The notes: a model not told the origin generated them from the letters alone. A stretch of 36,258 nucleotides of DNA from BS150m-G50 sp964517435 (GCA_964517435.1 CAZFEC010000034.1:1-36258); one strand, 5' to 3'. Shown: positions 1-9,295, numbered from the stretch's first letter. Numbers and translations are program-made.

Positions 1-48
1 CGGGAAATCGCCCCGAAACGGGAAATCGCCCCGAAACGGGAAATCGCG
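1..48. repeat. 18-base tandem repeat, about 2.7 copies
   Basis: The unit CGGGAAATCGCCCCGAAA occurs at 1-18 and 19-36, and its first 11 bases recur at 37-47. In frame 1 it encodes REIAPK. The array may extend to the left of the window. Confidence 0.85.
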
Positions 49-147
49 CGGGGACTAGTGACGGCGATCGGCGACGAGCTGGAATTGTACCTGGAGGGAT
101 ACGAGGTGCCGTTCCGGGAAGGAAGACTAGTAATGCTTGTCGATTAA
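1..147 (+). CDS. C-terminal end of an unidentified protein (truncated by window edge)
   Basis: Frame 1 is open from the first base to a TAA at 145-147 and encodes 48 residues. It begins with the hexapeptide REIAPK twice and a third partial copy (REIARG). It continues with a region rich in Glu, Leu and Tyr (around GDELELYLEGYEVPF) and ends in LVMLVD. I do not recognise the family. The reading is supported by the 18-base repeat being a multiple of three and by plausible codon use. It could still be chance, because only the last 48 codons are visible and no start or domain can be checked. Confidence 0.4.
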   Translation, partial: REIAPKREIAPKREIARGLVTAIGDELELYLEGYEVPFREGRLVMLVD

Positions 148-152
148 AGCAC

Positions 153-337
153 CTCTCGCAAAGATCGCCAAGAGCGCAAAGAACGCAAAGACAATGATTG
201 AAGATAGGTAGCGACTAGTTCAATAGGATCCTGGATGTAGAAGCGTATTGTACAGGTGCTTTACACCTATCCGTCCAAACTCAGTCTATTCTTTAATTTT
301 AAGACCTTCTTGGCGTCCTTGGCGATCTTTGCGAGAG
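153..337. repeat. Inverted repeat with 20-base perfect arms
   Basis: CTCTCGCAAAGATCGCCAAG at 153-172 recurs exactly as its reverse complement at 318-337, with 145 bases between. Both arms continue into degenerate CGCAAAG / CGCCAAG copies (to about 190 and back to about 303). Similar GCAAAG/GCCAAG strings are common as dispersed intergenic repeats in environmental genomes. The space between holds no convincing gene. It lies directly after the protease stop codon, so the arm at 318-337 would be in that mRNA's 3' end. Confidence 0.7.
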
Positions 338-346
338 ATCTTCTTT

Positions 347-3300
347 CTAGTTCCCCGCCACGACTCGGTAGAAGCGTTGTTCTTCCGTCAGCGGAAGTAC
401 CAGCATGCAGCCGGTCGTCGACCCTATCTCTATGTAATCCCCCCATGGCTCTGTTGCCTGCCAGAGCTGATAGAAGGTCGCTCCCTCCACCGGGCTCCAG
501 GTCAGGATGAGCTCATCCCCGCTGAGGTGTATCGACAGGTCGTCCACCGCCGGCAGCCAGGCGTCGCCCACGATGAAGCTCACCGGCACTCCCAGGACCG
601 CTTCGTCCGGATCGTTGCTGTGCACGTTGACGGTACCGGTGTAGATTCCCTCCGTTAGATCCGCCGCATTGAAGGTTACGGTGAGTTCGCAGGCGTCGAA
701 GGGTTCCACACTCCCGCTGATGGGTGTGGCGGACAACCAGGCGTCATAGAGGCCGTTGGAGATCAGGATCGCCAATCCATCGTACAGGTAGCTGTCGTTG
801 AAGAGTATCGGCAGGCCGTCGCTGCCGGTCTGGTTCTCGATCCCGACGGTGCAATTGCCGCTTGAGGAAAGGGTGTGGTACTGGAACAGGATCCTGCCGT
901 CGGTATGGAGGATCACCTGGAAGGTCTCCGGATTGCCGCTGTAGAAATGATTGACGGCGTCCCACTCCACGATGAAGCGGTCGTTGGCGGTGTCGGCGAA
1001 ATAGTAGATCGTGCCGCCGGTGGTGGGGTTGAGATCGTCCCAGAACGGGGCGATCAGGTTGTTGGGTTCGCCGGGATTGGGAATGCCCTGGTTGGTGTCC
1101 CAGACACCGGTGTCGGTGAAGGAGAGCCAGCCGTTGGTGCAGATATAGACCGTGTTGTGGAACGTCCCGTAGAAGTTGAAGTCGAAGCCGAGGTAGACCG
1201 GCCCGAAGTTGCCTTCGTCGAGGGGCGGCAATACGGCACCGACCTCGTTGATCTCGATCCAGTCGAAGACGGGACCGCCCGGTTCATCGCTGTCGATCCA
1301 GTAGTTACCGTAACCGTCCGGTCCGCCCGCTTCCCGGTCGAATTGCCCGGGGCGGGGGTCGGGGGCGCCTTTCGGCAGCTGCATTGTCTCCACCGTCGTC
1401 GGCAGGCCGTCGGTTATAACCTCGATGGTGAAGTCCAGGTCCCCTGCGCCGACGTTGGCTATCGACAGCGTTTCGGTCGTCAGCTCACCCGGCGGGGCGG
1501 CGGCGGTCAACTCGACCGGCGTCACCGCAATATCCGGCGGAGGAGGATCGCCCAGAGCCGGAAAGACGATATAATCCACCCAGCCGCAATCGGAACCGTT
1601 ACTGACGGAGTAATCTTTCTCATACACCCAGCTGAAGGTGTGTTCTCCGCTGCTGACGGTAGTGTTGAATTCGTCCCAGTCCTGCTGCCCCGACCAGGCG
1701 GCCAGCTCCGCGTCATCGACGTAGAAGCGGAGGAAATCATAGCCGGCTTCGGATGACACCCGGTACATGAAGGATATCTCGCTGGTGGCGGTGACACTGA
1801 GGGTAACCTCCAGGCGGCTGGCCTGATTGTCGGAGACATCGCCCGACTGCGCGCACCAGCTGCCTTCACCGGCATCACCGCTGATGAACCAGTCAGCCGC
1901 GCCGCCGCCCGGTTCCCAGGGCAGCTGTTCGAAATCGCCACTCTCGAAATCCTCCACGGTCAATTCCGCCAGCTGAAAGTCGATGGTCATATCGCCCGTA
2001 AACAGGAACATCTCCTGATCGGCAGCGAAGCCTTCAGCCTGAGCCACCGTCGTGTAGATGGCGCCGATGGGCAACTGGAGCGTGTAAAAGCCGTTCCCAG
2101 CGGTGTAAACCGGTTCCAGCGGGGTGTCGAGGATCGTCACGGTTGCGTCGGCCACCGGTTGTCCAACCGGATCGTAAACACAACCGCTCAGGGTGGCTTC
2201 GGGCGCCGGTGCCAGGGCCATATCCTGGACCACCTCCCCGTCCGCCGGCACTTCGACCAGAGCGCTGTCGGGCAGATAACCGAAAGCGCTGAAACCGAGG
2301 TGGTGCGTCCCTGCGGCCAGGTACAGCTGATAAACACCATCCGCGTCGGTATCATCGGTCTGCGGTCCGTTCAAGGCGCACACCTGCGCGCCGGGGATCG
2401 GCAGGCCGGTGGCGGAATTGCTGACGGTGCCGGTTGCGGCACCGTAGCCCTCCAGCACCATCACAACCGCGTCGTAGGCGTTGACGATGCCCCAGCCGTA
2501 GATGTTGTCCTCTCCCTCGTCGCCGAGATCCATGGCGGTCTCCATCAGGACCTGCTTGATGCTCGCCACATCGAGATCGGGATTGGCGCAACGAATCAGA
2601 GCGACGACACCCGCCACGTGCGGACCGGCCATCGATGTACCGCTCATCACGGTGTAGCCGCCGTCGTTGTAGGCGCTGTAGATGTCGCTGCCGGGCGCCA
2701 CCACTTCCGGTTTAACAGCGTAGGGTCCGCCGCAACCGGAAGGGCCACGGCTGGAGAAACCGCTGATCGTGAAAGGCGGGTAACGCAGGGTAGAGCCGAT
2801 GCTGAAGCAGTTGTACGGAGTGTCGGCGCGGTCGGCCGGGCTACCGATGGTCATGAAACCGGGCCCTTCATTGCCCGCCGACCAGGTCAGCACCACGCCG
2901 GCCGCTTCGCAGTTGTCGATCGCTTCCCACCAGCGGCTGTCGCAGTCGTAATAGCCGCTGAAGTTCTCGTTGACCCGCCAGCTGTTCTGCACCACGTCCG
3001 GTACATCATCCACCGTTTCGGGATCGCCGTCCGGATCGGCCAGCCATTCCAGTGCGACGATGATATCGTTGTCGAATTCTTCACTCGCCCCCTGGTTGAT
3101 CGGGTTGGTGGCGATCCAGCGCGCACCGGGCGCCACGCCGATCGTGTCGGGGGAAGTGCCGACCATGGTGCCCATCGTGTGAGTACCGTGGCCGTTGCCA
3201 TCGCTGGGATAGCTGGAGCTGGAGAGCAGGTCCAGCCAGGCTTCCTCGCTGGGCGCGAAATTGCCCTGCCAGCGGTCGGCGAAGGCTTCGTGGCTGCCCA

Positions 3301-3895
3301 TCACCCCGGTGTCGATACCACCCACCAGCGCGCCTTCACCGAAGATGCCCAGCTCGTACCAGACCCGGTCCGCTTCGATGTTATCCACGCCGGGCTGTAC
3401 GCCGCGGGTGGCGGAAGCCTGCTTTTCAGCGGCGACGGCCACCGGTTCGATCATTGTGTAGAAGAGATCGACTTCCGCCCGGTCGACATCCTCGCGGGCC
3501 GCCAACTCACGCACTGTCGCCACGGTCCCCCTCACGACGACCAGGTTGCTGAGCCAGTGCGAACTCCAGCCGGCTACCTGTCCCGCTGATCGTAACTGCT
3601 CCAGTTCGGAGATCAGGCCGTTCTGCGTGGCGGCCGCGGTTTCCTGAAGGGCGCCGACCACTCTCGCGTGTCTTTCTGCGAGGGAAGCGTGTTCAACCCG
3701 CAAAGTGCGATCCAACTCGGCGATGGCGGCCTGCTCGCGCAGCGCCAACATGACGGTGACTTCGTCGGAGGCGTTCAGATCCGCGAGGTACAGTTCCAGG
3801 CCGGGGGAAAGGATGCCGGCGGCAAGCTGGCCGGCCAGCAACATTACGCCGGTAATTACCGGTAAGCCGGTCAGAACCAGTGATAGCTTTCGCAT
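347..3895 (-). CDS. Secreted S8 (subtilisin-family) serine protease, multidomain
   Basis: Extracellular serine endopeptidase of 1182 residues. The start at 3895 (MRKLSLVL) is chosen because GGAG lies about 7 bases upstream and a signal peptide follows at once (residues 1-29); an in-frame start 18 codons earlier has neither. Residues about 45-145 look like an I9-type inhibitory propeptide. The catalytic domain spans roughly 170-460, with Asp195 (GGIDTG), His236 (GNGHGTH), Asn342 (SAGNEGP) and Ser421 (SGTSMAGPH). Two carboxypeptidase-regulatory-like beta modules follow (GTVSNSATG..., LSGCVYDPVG...), then a jelly-roll-like segment starting VEDFESGDF, an ASPM/Hydin-like segment (PPDIAVTPVEL), a nidogen-like segment (VYLGFDFNFYG) and a C-terminal fibronectin-III-like module ending FYRVVAGN. 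There is no T9SS sorting domain at its end. It stands alone, 171 bases downstream of rodA. The protease call is firm; the accessory domain names are approximate. Confidence 0.93.
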   Translation of the reverse strand: MRKLSLVLTGLPVITGVMLLAGQLAAGILSPGLELYLADLNASDEVTVMLALREQAAIAELDRTLRVEHASLAERHARVVGALQETAAATQNGLISELEQLRSAGQVAGWSSHWLSNLVVVRGTVATVRELAAREDVDRAEVDLFYTMIEPVAVAAEKQASATRGVQPGVDNIEADRVWYELGIFGEGALVGGIDTGVMGSHEAFADRWQGNFAPSEEAWLDLLSSSSYPSDGNGHGTHTMGTMVGTSPDTIGVAPGARWIATNPINQGASEEFDNDIIVALEWLADPDGDPETVDDVPDVVQNSWRVNENFSGYYDCDSRWWEAIDNCEAAGVVLTWSAGNEGPGFMTIGSPADRADTPYNCFSIGSTLRYPPFTISGFSSRGPSGCGGPYAVKPEVVAPGSDIYSAYNDGGYTVMSGTSMAGPHVAGVVALIRCANPDLDVASIKQVLMETAMDLGDEGEDNIYGWGIVNAYDAVVMVLEGYGAATGTVSNSATGLPIPGAQVCALNGPQTDDTDADGVYQLYLAAGTHHLGFSAFGYLPDSALVEVPADGEVVQDMALAPAPEATLSGCVYDPVGQPVADATVTILDTPLEPVYTAGNGFYTLQLPIGAIYTTVAQAEGFAADQEMFLFTGDMTIDFQLAELTVEDFESGDFEQLPWEPGGGAADWFISGDAGEGSWCAQSGDVSDNQASRLEVTLSVTATSEISFMYRVSSEAGYDFLRFYVDDAELAAWSGQQDWDEFNTTVSSGEHTFSWVYEKDYSVSNGSDCGWVDYIVFPALGDPPPPDIAVTPVELTAAAPPGELTTETLSIANVGAGDLDFTIEVITDGLPTTVETMQLPKGAPDPRPGQFDREAGGPDGYGNYWIDSDEPGGPVFDWIEINEVGAVLPPLDEGNFGPVYLGFDFNFYGTFHNTVYICTNGWLSFTDTGVWDTNQGIPNPGEPNNLIAPFWDDLNPTTGGTIYYFADTANDRFIVEWDAVNHFYSGNPETFQVILHTDGRILFQYHTLSSSGNCTVGIENQTGSDGLPILFNDSYLYDGLAILISNGLYDAWLSATPISGSVEPFDACELTVTFNAADLTEGIYTGTVNVHSNDPDEAVLGVPVSFIVGDAWLPAVDDLSIHLSGDELILTWSPVEGATFYQLWQATEPWGDYIEIGSTTGCMLVLPLTEEQRFYRVVAGN

Positions 3896-3996
3896 GTTGT
3901 CTCCTTCATTGGGCGATACCATATGCACTAAAGATAATCGATCCGGCAACAGAATCGCTACTCACAAAGAGCGGGGCGCCGATTCTGGTGCGCGGT

Positions 3997-4066
3997 CCGG
4001 GGTCAGGCCCCGGAGTTGACGCGAGGAGCGACCGGTCGCACGGCGGCAGGCAACGGCAGCCTGCCG
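3997..4066. terminator. Two hairpins downstream of rodA
   Basis: The gap between rodA and the protease holds CCGGGG-TCAGG-CCCCGG at 3997-4013 and CGGCAGGC-AACGGCA-GCCTGCCG at 4044-4066. The second abuts the rodA stop codon. Neither has a clear T tract on the minus strand, so intrinsic termination of the mre operon is possible but not shown. Confidence 0.4.
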
Positions 4067-5281
4067 TCAGGTGTATTCCCGCCGGTGGCGGATGAAGTTG
4101 AACGCCACTCCCAGCATGAAGAAATTGCTGAGCAGAAAAGAGCCGCCGTAGGAAAGCAGCGGCAGGGGCAGCCCGGTCACCGGAAAGAGACCGGCCGTCA
4201 TACCGATGTTGATCAGGACATGGAAGAAGAAGATGGCGGCGATACCGACCAGGGTCAGCGAGCTGAAGCGATTTCGGTGCCGGAAAGCGTAGCCGATCAG
4301 GGTCAGGATGACCACGCCGAACAGCGCCAGGACCACCAGCGCCCCCACCCAGCCGAACTCCTCTACGATCACGGAAAAGATGAAATCGGTGTGTTTGGCG
4401 GGAAGGAAATCGAGTTGCACCTGCGTGCCGGCACCGAAACCCTTGCCGAGAAAACCGCCGGAGCCGATCGCGGTTTTGGATTGGATAATCTGGTAGCCGG
4501 CGCCGAGCGGATCCAGTTCCGGATTGATGAAAGTGAGTAACCGCTGCTTCTGATAGTCGTGCAGCAGGTTCCAGAGCATGGGTACCAGCAGCCCGACCGC
4601 GCCGTTGAGCAGCAGAACGCCGCCCAGCAGCAGACGGGAAAGCCCGCGCCGGAAAACGAACAACAGCACCGCCAGCAGGTAGATAACCAGCAGCACTTTG
4701 CTGAATGAGACGATAACGGCCAACAACGGTGAGAGAACCAGGAACAGCATCAGACCGGAGATGCCGGCGGCGATCAGAATCGGCAGCAGGATAAAGAAGT
4801 AGATCAGGGCGGTGCCGAGATCCGGTTCCAGCATGATCAGCAGCAGCGGCGCACCCATCAAGGCAAAAGCGAACAGTAGCGTCTTCAGCGAGTTAATACC
4901 CTGCTGCTGATCTGTAAGCAGGCGGGCCAGGGCGAAGACGAGCGCCAGTTTGCCGATCTCGGAAGGCTGGAAGCGCAGCGCGCCGAAATCGAACCAGCGG
5001 GCGGCGGTGACGGCGTCGTCTCCCAGGAAAAGAACCAGGATCAGCAGCAGCAGCGTCAAACCGTACCCGATCCAGGCCAGTCCCAGGTAGACGCGCGCCG
5101 GGATCAGAAAGCCGACCAGCAGCGCGCCCAGCGCGAGGCCGCCCCAGAGCAGCTGGCGGTAGAAATAGAAGTGTTCCTGGCCGCCTGCGCTCCAGATCCC
5201 CAGCAGTCCGATGCCGTAGAGAGCGGTGGATGCCAGTAGCAGCCAGGGATGATAACGGCGTTTGGAGCTGCTTCTACTCAT
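4067..5281 (-). CDS. rodA: Rod-shape-determining SEDS glycosyltransferase RodA
   Basis: Inner-membrane peptidoglycan polymerase of the SEDS family, which works with PBP2 to extend the lateral wall glycan. The 404 residues form about ten hydrophobic segments. Family motifs are visible: RWFDFGALRFQPSE (95-108), EPDLGTA (152-158), and AKHTDFIFS with Asp299, which aligns with the SEDS catalytic aspartate. The segment GSGGFLGKGFGAG precedes it. Length is usual for RodA. The start ATG overlaps the end of mrdA by 8 bases, so the two are translationally coupled, and the position last in mreB-mreC-mreD-mrdA-rodA separates it from FtsW. Confidence 0.96.
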   Translation of the reverse strand: MSRSSSKRRYHPWLLLASTALYGIGLLGIWSAGGQEHFYFYRQLLWGGLALGALLVGFLIPARVYLGLAWIGYGLTLLLLILVLFLGDDAVTAARWFDFGALRFQPSEIGKLALVFALARLLTDQQQGINSLKTLLFAFALMGAPLLLIMLEPDLGTALIYFFILLPILIAAGISGLMLFLVLSPLLAVIVSFSKVLLVIYLLAVLLFVFRRGLSRLLLGGVLLLNGAVGLLVPMLWNLLHDYQKQRLLTFINPELDPLGAGYQIIQSKTAIGSGGFLGKGFGAGTQVQLDFLPAKHTDFIFSVIVEEFGWVGALVVLALFGVVILTLIGYAFRHRNRFSSLTLVGIAAIFFFHVLINIGMTAGLFPVTGLPLPLLSYGGSFLLSNFFMLGVAFNFIRHRREYT

Positions 5282-7031
5282 CGCTCACCTCGAAATAGCG
5301 ATCCAGCAGCTGGAAGGCGATCGGAGCGGCGACTTCGCTGCCGTGACCGCCGTTCTCCACCAGCACCGTCACCGCCACTTCCGGGGCGTCAGCCGGCGCG
5401 TAGCCGACAAACCAGCTGTGCGGCTGCCCCTGGGGATTCTCGGCGGTGCCGGTTTTGCCGGCTACACTGTAAGCGGAACGTCGCAGCCAGTAGACGGTGC
5501 CGTACTCTGCTCTCACCACATCCTCCATCCCCGCCCGCAGTACCTCCAGCGTCAACGGCGGGATCCCGGTTTCGCAGTGCGGGTACTCCAGTGTCTGACT
5601 CAGGTGCTGTTCCCGATCGAGCAGACGGACGCCGCAGTGTGGCGTCACCGACCAGCCGCCGTTGGCCAGGATCGCGGTGTACTGGAGCAGCTGAATCGGC
5701 GTGACCAGCAGCTCCCCCTGCCCGATCGCCAGGTTGAGCAGAACGCCGCGGGTCCAGCCCCGGGCGCCGAACCGCTCGTTATACCAGCTGGAATCAGGCA
5801 CCAGTCCCGCCTGCTCGCCCGGCAGATCGATGCCGGTGGGCGCACCGAAGTGAAAAGCGCGCCCCCAGTCGGCCAGGTGGTTGACATCCAACTGCAGACC
5901 GAGCAGGTAGTAGTAGACGTCGCAGGAACCGGCGATCGACTGGCGCATGTTCTGCCAGCCGTGGCCCTCCTCCTCCAGCCAGCAGTTGGCGATACGGTTG
6001 CCGAGGGTGAACGAGCCGCTGCACTCCACCCGGTAGTAATGCGAGATACCGGCCGCCATTGCCGCGGTGGCTGCCACCATCTTGTAGGTGGAACCGGGCG
6101 GATGCACCGCCTGCTGTATCCGGCTGAAGAGGGGACGGCGCCGCTCGTCATTCAGGCGGTTCCAGGTGGCCGGGGAAAGGCGTCCGCTGAAGAGGTTCGG
6201 GTTGAAATCGGGCCGGCTGACCCCCGTCAGCAGTTCGCCGGTTTCCGTATCCATCAGCAGCACGGAGCCACCGCGATCTCCCAGCAGTTCGTGTCCCAGG
6301 CGCTGCAGATCGAGGTCGATGCCCAGGAAGAGGTCGCGACCCCGCTGCGGCGGTACCTCCGGATAGTCCGGCTCCACACCGACGACGCGGCCCAGGGCGT
6401 TCACCTGCACGAAGCGAGTGCCCGGCTTGCCGCGCAGTTCGCTGTCATAGATTTTTTCCACCCCCCGCACTCCGATCAGGTCGCCGATCTGCAGACCGGG
6501 GCAGTTAGCCAGGTCCTGCTCCCGGACCTCACCCAGGTAGCCGACGACATGCGCCAGGGTAGTGTCGGGATAGTGACGTCGCAGGTCGGGCCGGACGGTG
6601 ATACCGGGCAGTCGATCGAGGCGTTCCTCCAGGCGGGCGTAATCGGCGAAGCTGAGGTTGCGCAGCAGACGGAAGGATTTCCAGGAGTAGGCGGGTAGCT
6701 GCAGGAACTTCCGCTGGAGACGCTCCGGATCGCGCTCGAGCAGCCCACTCAGCAGTTGTATCACATTTGTATCACGGCGGGCGATGACCGGCACCGTCCA
6801 GACGGAATAGGAAGCGGTGTTGTCGGCGATCAGGCGGCCGTGGCGGTCGCGGATCTGACCGCGGAAGGCGTCGATCACCTCCGGCCGCATCTGGTTCTGA
6901 GTCGATTTTTTCAGGTAGTAGTCGTGCTGGACGATCTGCAGGTAGAAGAGAACGCCCGCCAGCAGCAGCAGGGCGGCCAGGACGCAGCCGGACAGGATAC
7001 GTTGCCGCAGCCTTTCCCCGGAACGACTCAT
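5274..7031 (-). CDS. mrdA: Penicillin-binding protein 2 (elongasome transpeptidase)
   Basis: Class B penicillin-binding protein that cross-links peptidoglycan during elongation, partner of RodA. It has 585 residues. One membrane anchor lies at about 14-33, a dimerisation/pedestal region at about 45-220, and the transpeptidase domain after about 235. Active-site motifs are S314-TY-K317 (PPGSTYK), S369-C-D371, which is the SxD variant usual for PBP2, and K526-TG. The start overlaps the mreD stop as ATGA. Two copies of the motif TGTATCAC fall inside the gene (6757-6775), read as RDT and VIQ in the protein. Confidence 0.96.
   Translation of the reverse strand: MSRSGERLRQRILSGCVLAALLLLAGVLFYLQIVQHDYYLKKSTQNQMRPEVIDAFRGQIRDRHGRLIADNTASYSVWTVPVIARRDTNVIQLLSGLLERDPERLQRKFLQLPAYSWKSFRLLRNLSFADYARLEERLDRLPGITVRPDLRRHYPDTTLAHVVGYLGEVREQDLANCPGLQIGDLIGVRGVEKIYDSELRGKPGTRFVQVNALGRVVGVEPDYPEVPPQRGRDLFLGIDLDLQRLGHELLGDRGGSVLLMDTETGELLTGVSRPDFNPNLFSGRLSPATWNRLNDERRRPLFSRIQQAVHPPGSTYKMVAATAAMAAGISHYYRVECSGSFTLGNRIANCWLEEEGHGWQNMRQSIAGSCDVYYYLLGLQLDVNHLADWGRAFHFGAPTGIDLPGEQAGLVPDSSWYNERFGARGWTRGVLLNLAIGQGELLVTPIQLLQYTAILANGGWSVTPHCGVRLLDREQHLSQTLEYPHCETGIPPLTLEVLRAGMEDVVRAEYGTVYWLRRSAYSVAGKTGTAENPQGQPHSWFVGYAPADAPEVAVTVLVENGGHGSEVAAPIAFQLLDRYFEVSDE
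6757..6775. repeat. Two copies of the dispersed 8-base motif TGTATCAC
   Basis: Copies lie at 6757-6764 and 6768-6775, 11 bases apart, inside mrdA. By eye I find the same 8-mer or its complement at 9440-9447 and 9754-9761 (purH), 13543-13550 (OPT gene), 13703-13710 and 13725-13732 (gap, inverted pair), 14186-14193 and 14325-14332 (T9SS protein), 16380-16387 (gap) and 34452-34459 (pilT). Five of the 11 match the longer form TTGTATCACG. About one occurrence would be expected from base composition. Confidence 0.7.
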
Positions 7032-7486
7032 CGCATGATTCCACGTATCACGATCAGGATGACCCAGTTGTAGAGCGCGGCCGGCAACACCTGACGCCAG
7101 GTGATGGCCAGCCAGGAGAAGCCCTCACCGTAGAAAGTCAGCTGAAAGTACAGCATCGCGAAGAGCAGGATCGGCACCAGTGAATGGAAGCACCACTCGA
7201 TGAAGTGATGCTGCAGGTTGCGCGTCACGAAGTGATACATGTAGAAAAGCGCCGGCAGGTAGGCGAAGGCGTGAGCGCCGGGCAGCGGCGAGGCTACCAG
7301 GTCGACGGCAAGACCGTAGGCGAACGCAATCAGGTAGGCGTGCAGCGTTTTGCGATTGATCGCCCAGAGCAGGAGCAGCAGCAGTCCCGGGTCGGGTACC
7401 ACCCCGCCGATTGCGACCAGCGGCAGCAGCAGGATCTGCGCCAGCCAGGTGAAGAGCAGCAACAGCAGCGCCTTAATCCAGTTCAT
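7028..7486 (-). CDS. mreD: Rod-shape-determining protein MreD
   Basis: Small integral membrane protein of the elongasome, linking MreC and the cytoskeleton to the synthases. The 153 residues are almost all hydrophobic, with about five membrane segments. The start at 7486 (MNWIKALLL) is preferred over one nine codons upstream because GGAGTGGAGTCG lies just before it and MreD proteins normally begin close to the first membrane segment. This start overlaps the mreC stop by 14 bases. Sequence conservation of MreD is low, so position between mreC and mrdA carries much of the call. Confidence 0.9.
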   Translation of the reverse strand: MNWIKALLLLLFTWLAQILLLPLVAIGGVVPDPGLLLLLLWAINRKTLHAYLIAFAYGLAVDLVASPLPGAHAFAYLPALFYMYHFVTRNLQHHFIEWCFHSLVPILLFAMLYFQLTFYGEGFSWLAITWRQVLPAALYNWVILIVIRGIMR

Positions 7487-8273
7487 CGACTCCACTCCGA
7501 TGCAGAACACCAACGGTGGAAAGCGCCGCCAGCTGGGCCAGCGGTTGCAGCGTCACTTCCCAGAACAGGCCGGCGGTGGTTTCATAGGCGGTCACCACGC
7601 CCACCGGCACGGCGGGCGGAAACAGGCTCTCCAGTCCGGCGGTGACCACCGTATCCCCCAGCGTGATCTCGGCGGAAAGCGGTACGTTGTTCATCAGGTA
7701 GACATCACGGTCGTAGTTGTAAGCCAGCATGCCTTCCACCTGGTTGGACTGCAGACGAACACGCGCCCGGAAGGAGGGATCGTTGAGCAGAATCACCTGG
7801 GAGGTTGTGGGAGTCACTTCGACGACTTTGCCGACCAGTCCACGGGGGCAGACGACCGGGTCGTGACTCTGCAGGCCGCTGGTGCTGCCGCGGTTGAGCA
7901 GCAACCGGTGCGTGAAGCCGGCCTGTTCACGGGCGAGCACGGTCGCGGGAATCAGCTCGAAATCGGGATGCTGCGGCAGTTGCAGCAGCTCGTGCAGCCG
8001 CTGGTTCTCCCGGCGGTAGTGGTCGTTGCGGGCCAGCTCCAGGTTCAGGCGCATCAGCTCCTGCTCCAGGGCGACATTCGTCTGTTCCAACCGGAAGGAG
8101 CGGGGGATAAAGCTGAAAGGTGTGAGCAGCGCCTTGAAAACCGCGGCGGTGGTTCCGCGTACGGCCAGCGCCGGCGGTGTGGTCGCCGTCTGCATCACCA
8201 GGAAGGAAAGCAGCAGCAATCCGAAGAAGAGAATACCGTAGAAAGAGTCCTGGGTCTGTTTGCGACGAGCCAT
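7473..8273 (-). CDS. mreC: Rod-shape-determining protein MreC
   Basis: Periplasmic elongasome scaffold anchored in the inner membrane. The 266 residues show an N-terminal membrane segment (about 10-30) and a coiled-coil at about 56-95 (EQTNVALEQELMRLNLEL). The beta-rich MreC core follows, with the typical features INRGS-like LLNRGSTSGL, DPVVCPRGLVGKV and VILLNDPSFRARV. The start codon overlaps the mreB stop as TAATG. Confidence 0.95.
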   Translation of the reverse strand: MARRKQTQDSFYGILFFGLLLLSFLVMQTATTPPALAVRGTTAAVFKALLTPFSFIPRSFRLEQTNVALEQELMRLNLELARNDHYRRENQRLHELLQLPQHPDFELIPATVLAREQAGFTHRLLLNRGSTSGLQSHDPVVCPRGLVGKVVEVTPTTSQVILLNDPSFRARVRLQSNQVEGMLAYNYDRDVYLMNNVPLSAEITLGDTVVTAGLESLFPPAVPVGVVTAYETTAGLFWEVTLQPLAQLAALSTVGVLHRSGVDELD

Positions 8274-9295
8274 TATTTACGCAGGAGTACTTTGGACCAG
8301 CGTTCCATGTCATCCAGCACCAGACCGGTTCCGCGTACGACGCAGGTCAGTGGATCCTCGGCGGTACTGACCGGCAGGGAGGTTTCATCGCGCAGGCGCT
8401 TGTCGAGCCCTTTCATCAGCGCGCCGCCGCCGGTCAGGATGATGCCGCGATCCCGGATGTCGGCCGCCAGCTCCGGCGGGGTTTCCTCAAGCGAGTGTCT
8501 GACCGCTTCCACTATGGCGCTGACCGGCTCCGCCAGGGCTTCGCGGATTTCGTCGGAATTGATCTCCACCGCTTTCGGTATACCCTGGATGAGGTCCCTG
8601 CCCTTGGCGATCATCGTCAGCTGTTCTTTGAGCGGGGTGGCCGAACCGATGGCGCATTTGATCTCCTCGGCCGTGCGGTCACCGATCAGCAGGTTGTAAC
8701 TGCGTCGCATGTACTGGATGATGTCCTCGTCCATCTTATCACCACCGGTGCGGATCGAAGTATCAGCCACGATACCGCTGAGCGAGATAACGGCAATCTC
8801 GGTGGTGCCGCCGCCGATGTCGATCACCATGGAGCCGACCGGCTGATCGACCGGCAGTCCCACTCCCAGCGCAGCCGCCATCGGCTCCGCGATCAGGAAC
8901 ACTTCCCGGGCGCCGGCATGCTCCGCGGAGTCGCTGATGATGCGCTTCTCCGACTTGGTCACACCGGAAGGCACGCAGACGATCACCCGCGGGCGCATCA
9001 GGCGGTTGCGTTGCACCTTGCGGATGAAATCGCGTATCATCTCCTCCGCCACTTCGTCATCGTCGATCACCCCGTCCCGCATCGGACGGATGGTCTCGAT
9101 GTCGCTGTGGGTTTTGCCGACCATCTCGCGCGCTTCGTAGCCGATCGCCATCACCTTGCGGTCATGCTTGCTGATGGCGACGACGGAAGGTTCCCGCACC
9201 AGGATACCCTTGCCCTTCACATAGACGAGAGTATTGGCGGTACCCAGATCGATGGCGATATCGCTGGAAAACAGGCCCAGGAATGAGAATGACAT
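8273..9295 (-). CDS. mreB: Actin-like rod-shape protein MreB
   Basis: Bacterial actin that forms membrane-bound filaments and directs lateral wall synthesis. The 340 residues have the usual MreB length. Phosphate loop 1 is DLGTANTLVYVKGKGI near the N-terminus, phosphate loop 2 is IDIGGGTTEIAVIS near 160, and the adenosine motif ILTGGGALMKGLD is near 287. The hydrophobic FSFLGLFSSD start is typical. AGG lies 6-9 bases before the ATG. It is separated from purH by only 47 bases, so it may be transcribed from the purN-purH promoter. Confidence 0.97.
   Translation of the reverse strand: MSFSFLGLFSSDIAIDLGTANTLVYVKGKGILVREPSVVAISKHDRKVMAIGYEAREMVGKTHSDIETIRPMRDGVIDDDEVAEEMIRDFIRKVQRNRLMRPRVIVCVPSGVTKSEKRIISDSAEHAGAREVFLIAEPMAAALGVGLPVDQPVGSMVIDIGGGTTEIAVISLSGIVADTSIRTGGDKMDEDIIQYMRRSYNLLIGDRTAEEIKCAIGSATPLKEQLTMIAKGRDLIQGIPKAVEINSDEIREALAEPVSAIVEAVRHSLEETPPELAADIRDRGIILTGGGALMKGLDKRLRDETSLPVSTAEDPLTCVVRGTGLVLDDMERWSKVLLRK

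Noticed and set aside
2159..3589. 476-residue plus-strand open frame opposite the S8 protease
   Set aside because: It is antisense to the catalytic domain, which has all its motifs; the protein is low-complexity, His/Gly/Arg-rich and without a family. It is a GC-rich shadow frame, as are the long plus-strand frames at 5262-6698, 7350-8699, 9655-10932, 22092-22916, 23003-23938 and 33755-35329.
3896..3949. 18-codon upstream extension of the S8 protease
   Set aside because: It has no ribosome site and would place a charged segment before the signal peptide; the inner ATG has GGAG at the right distance.
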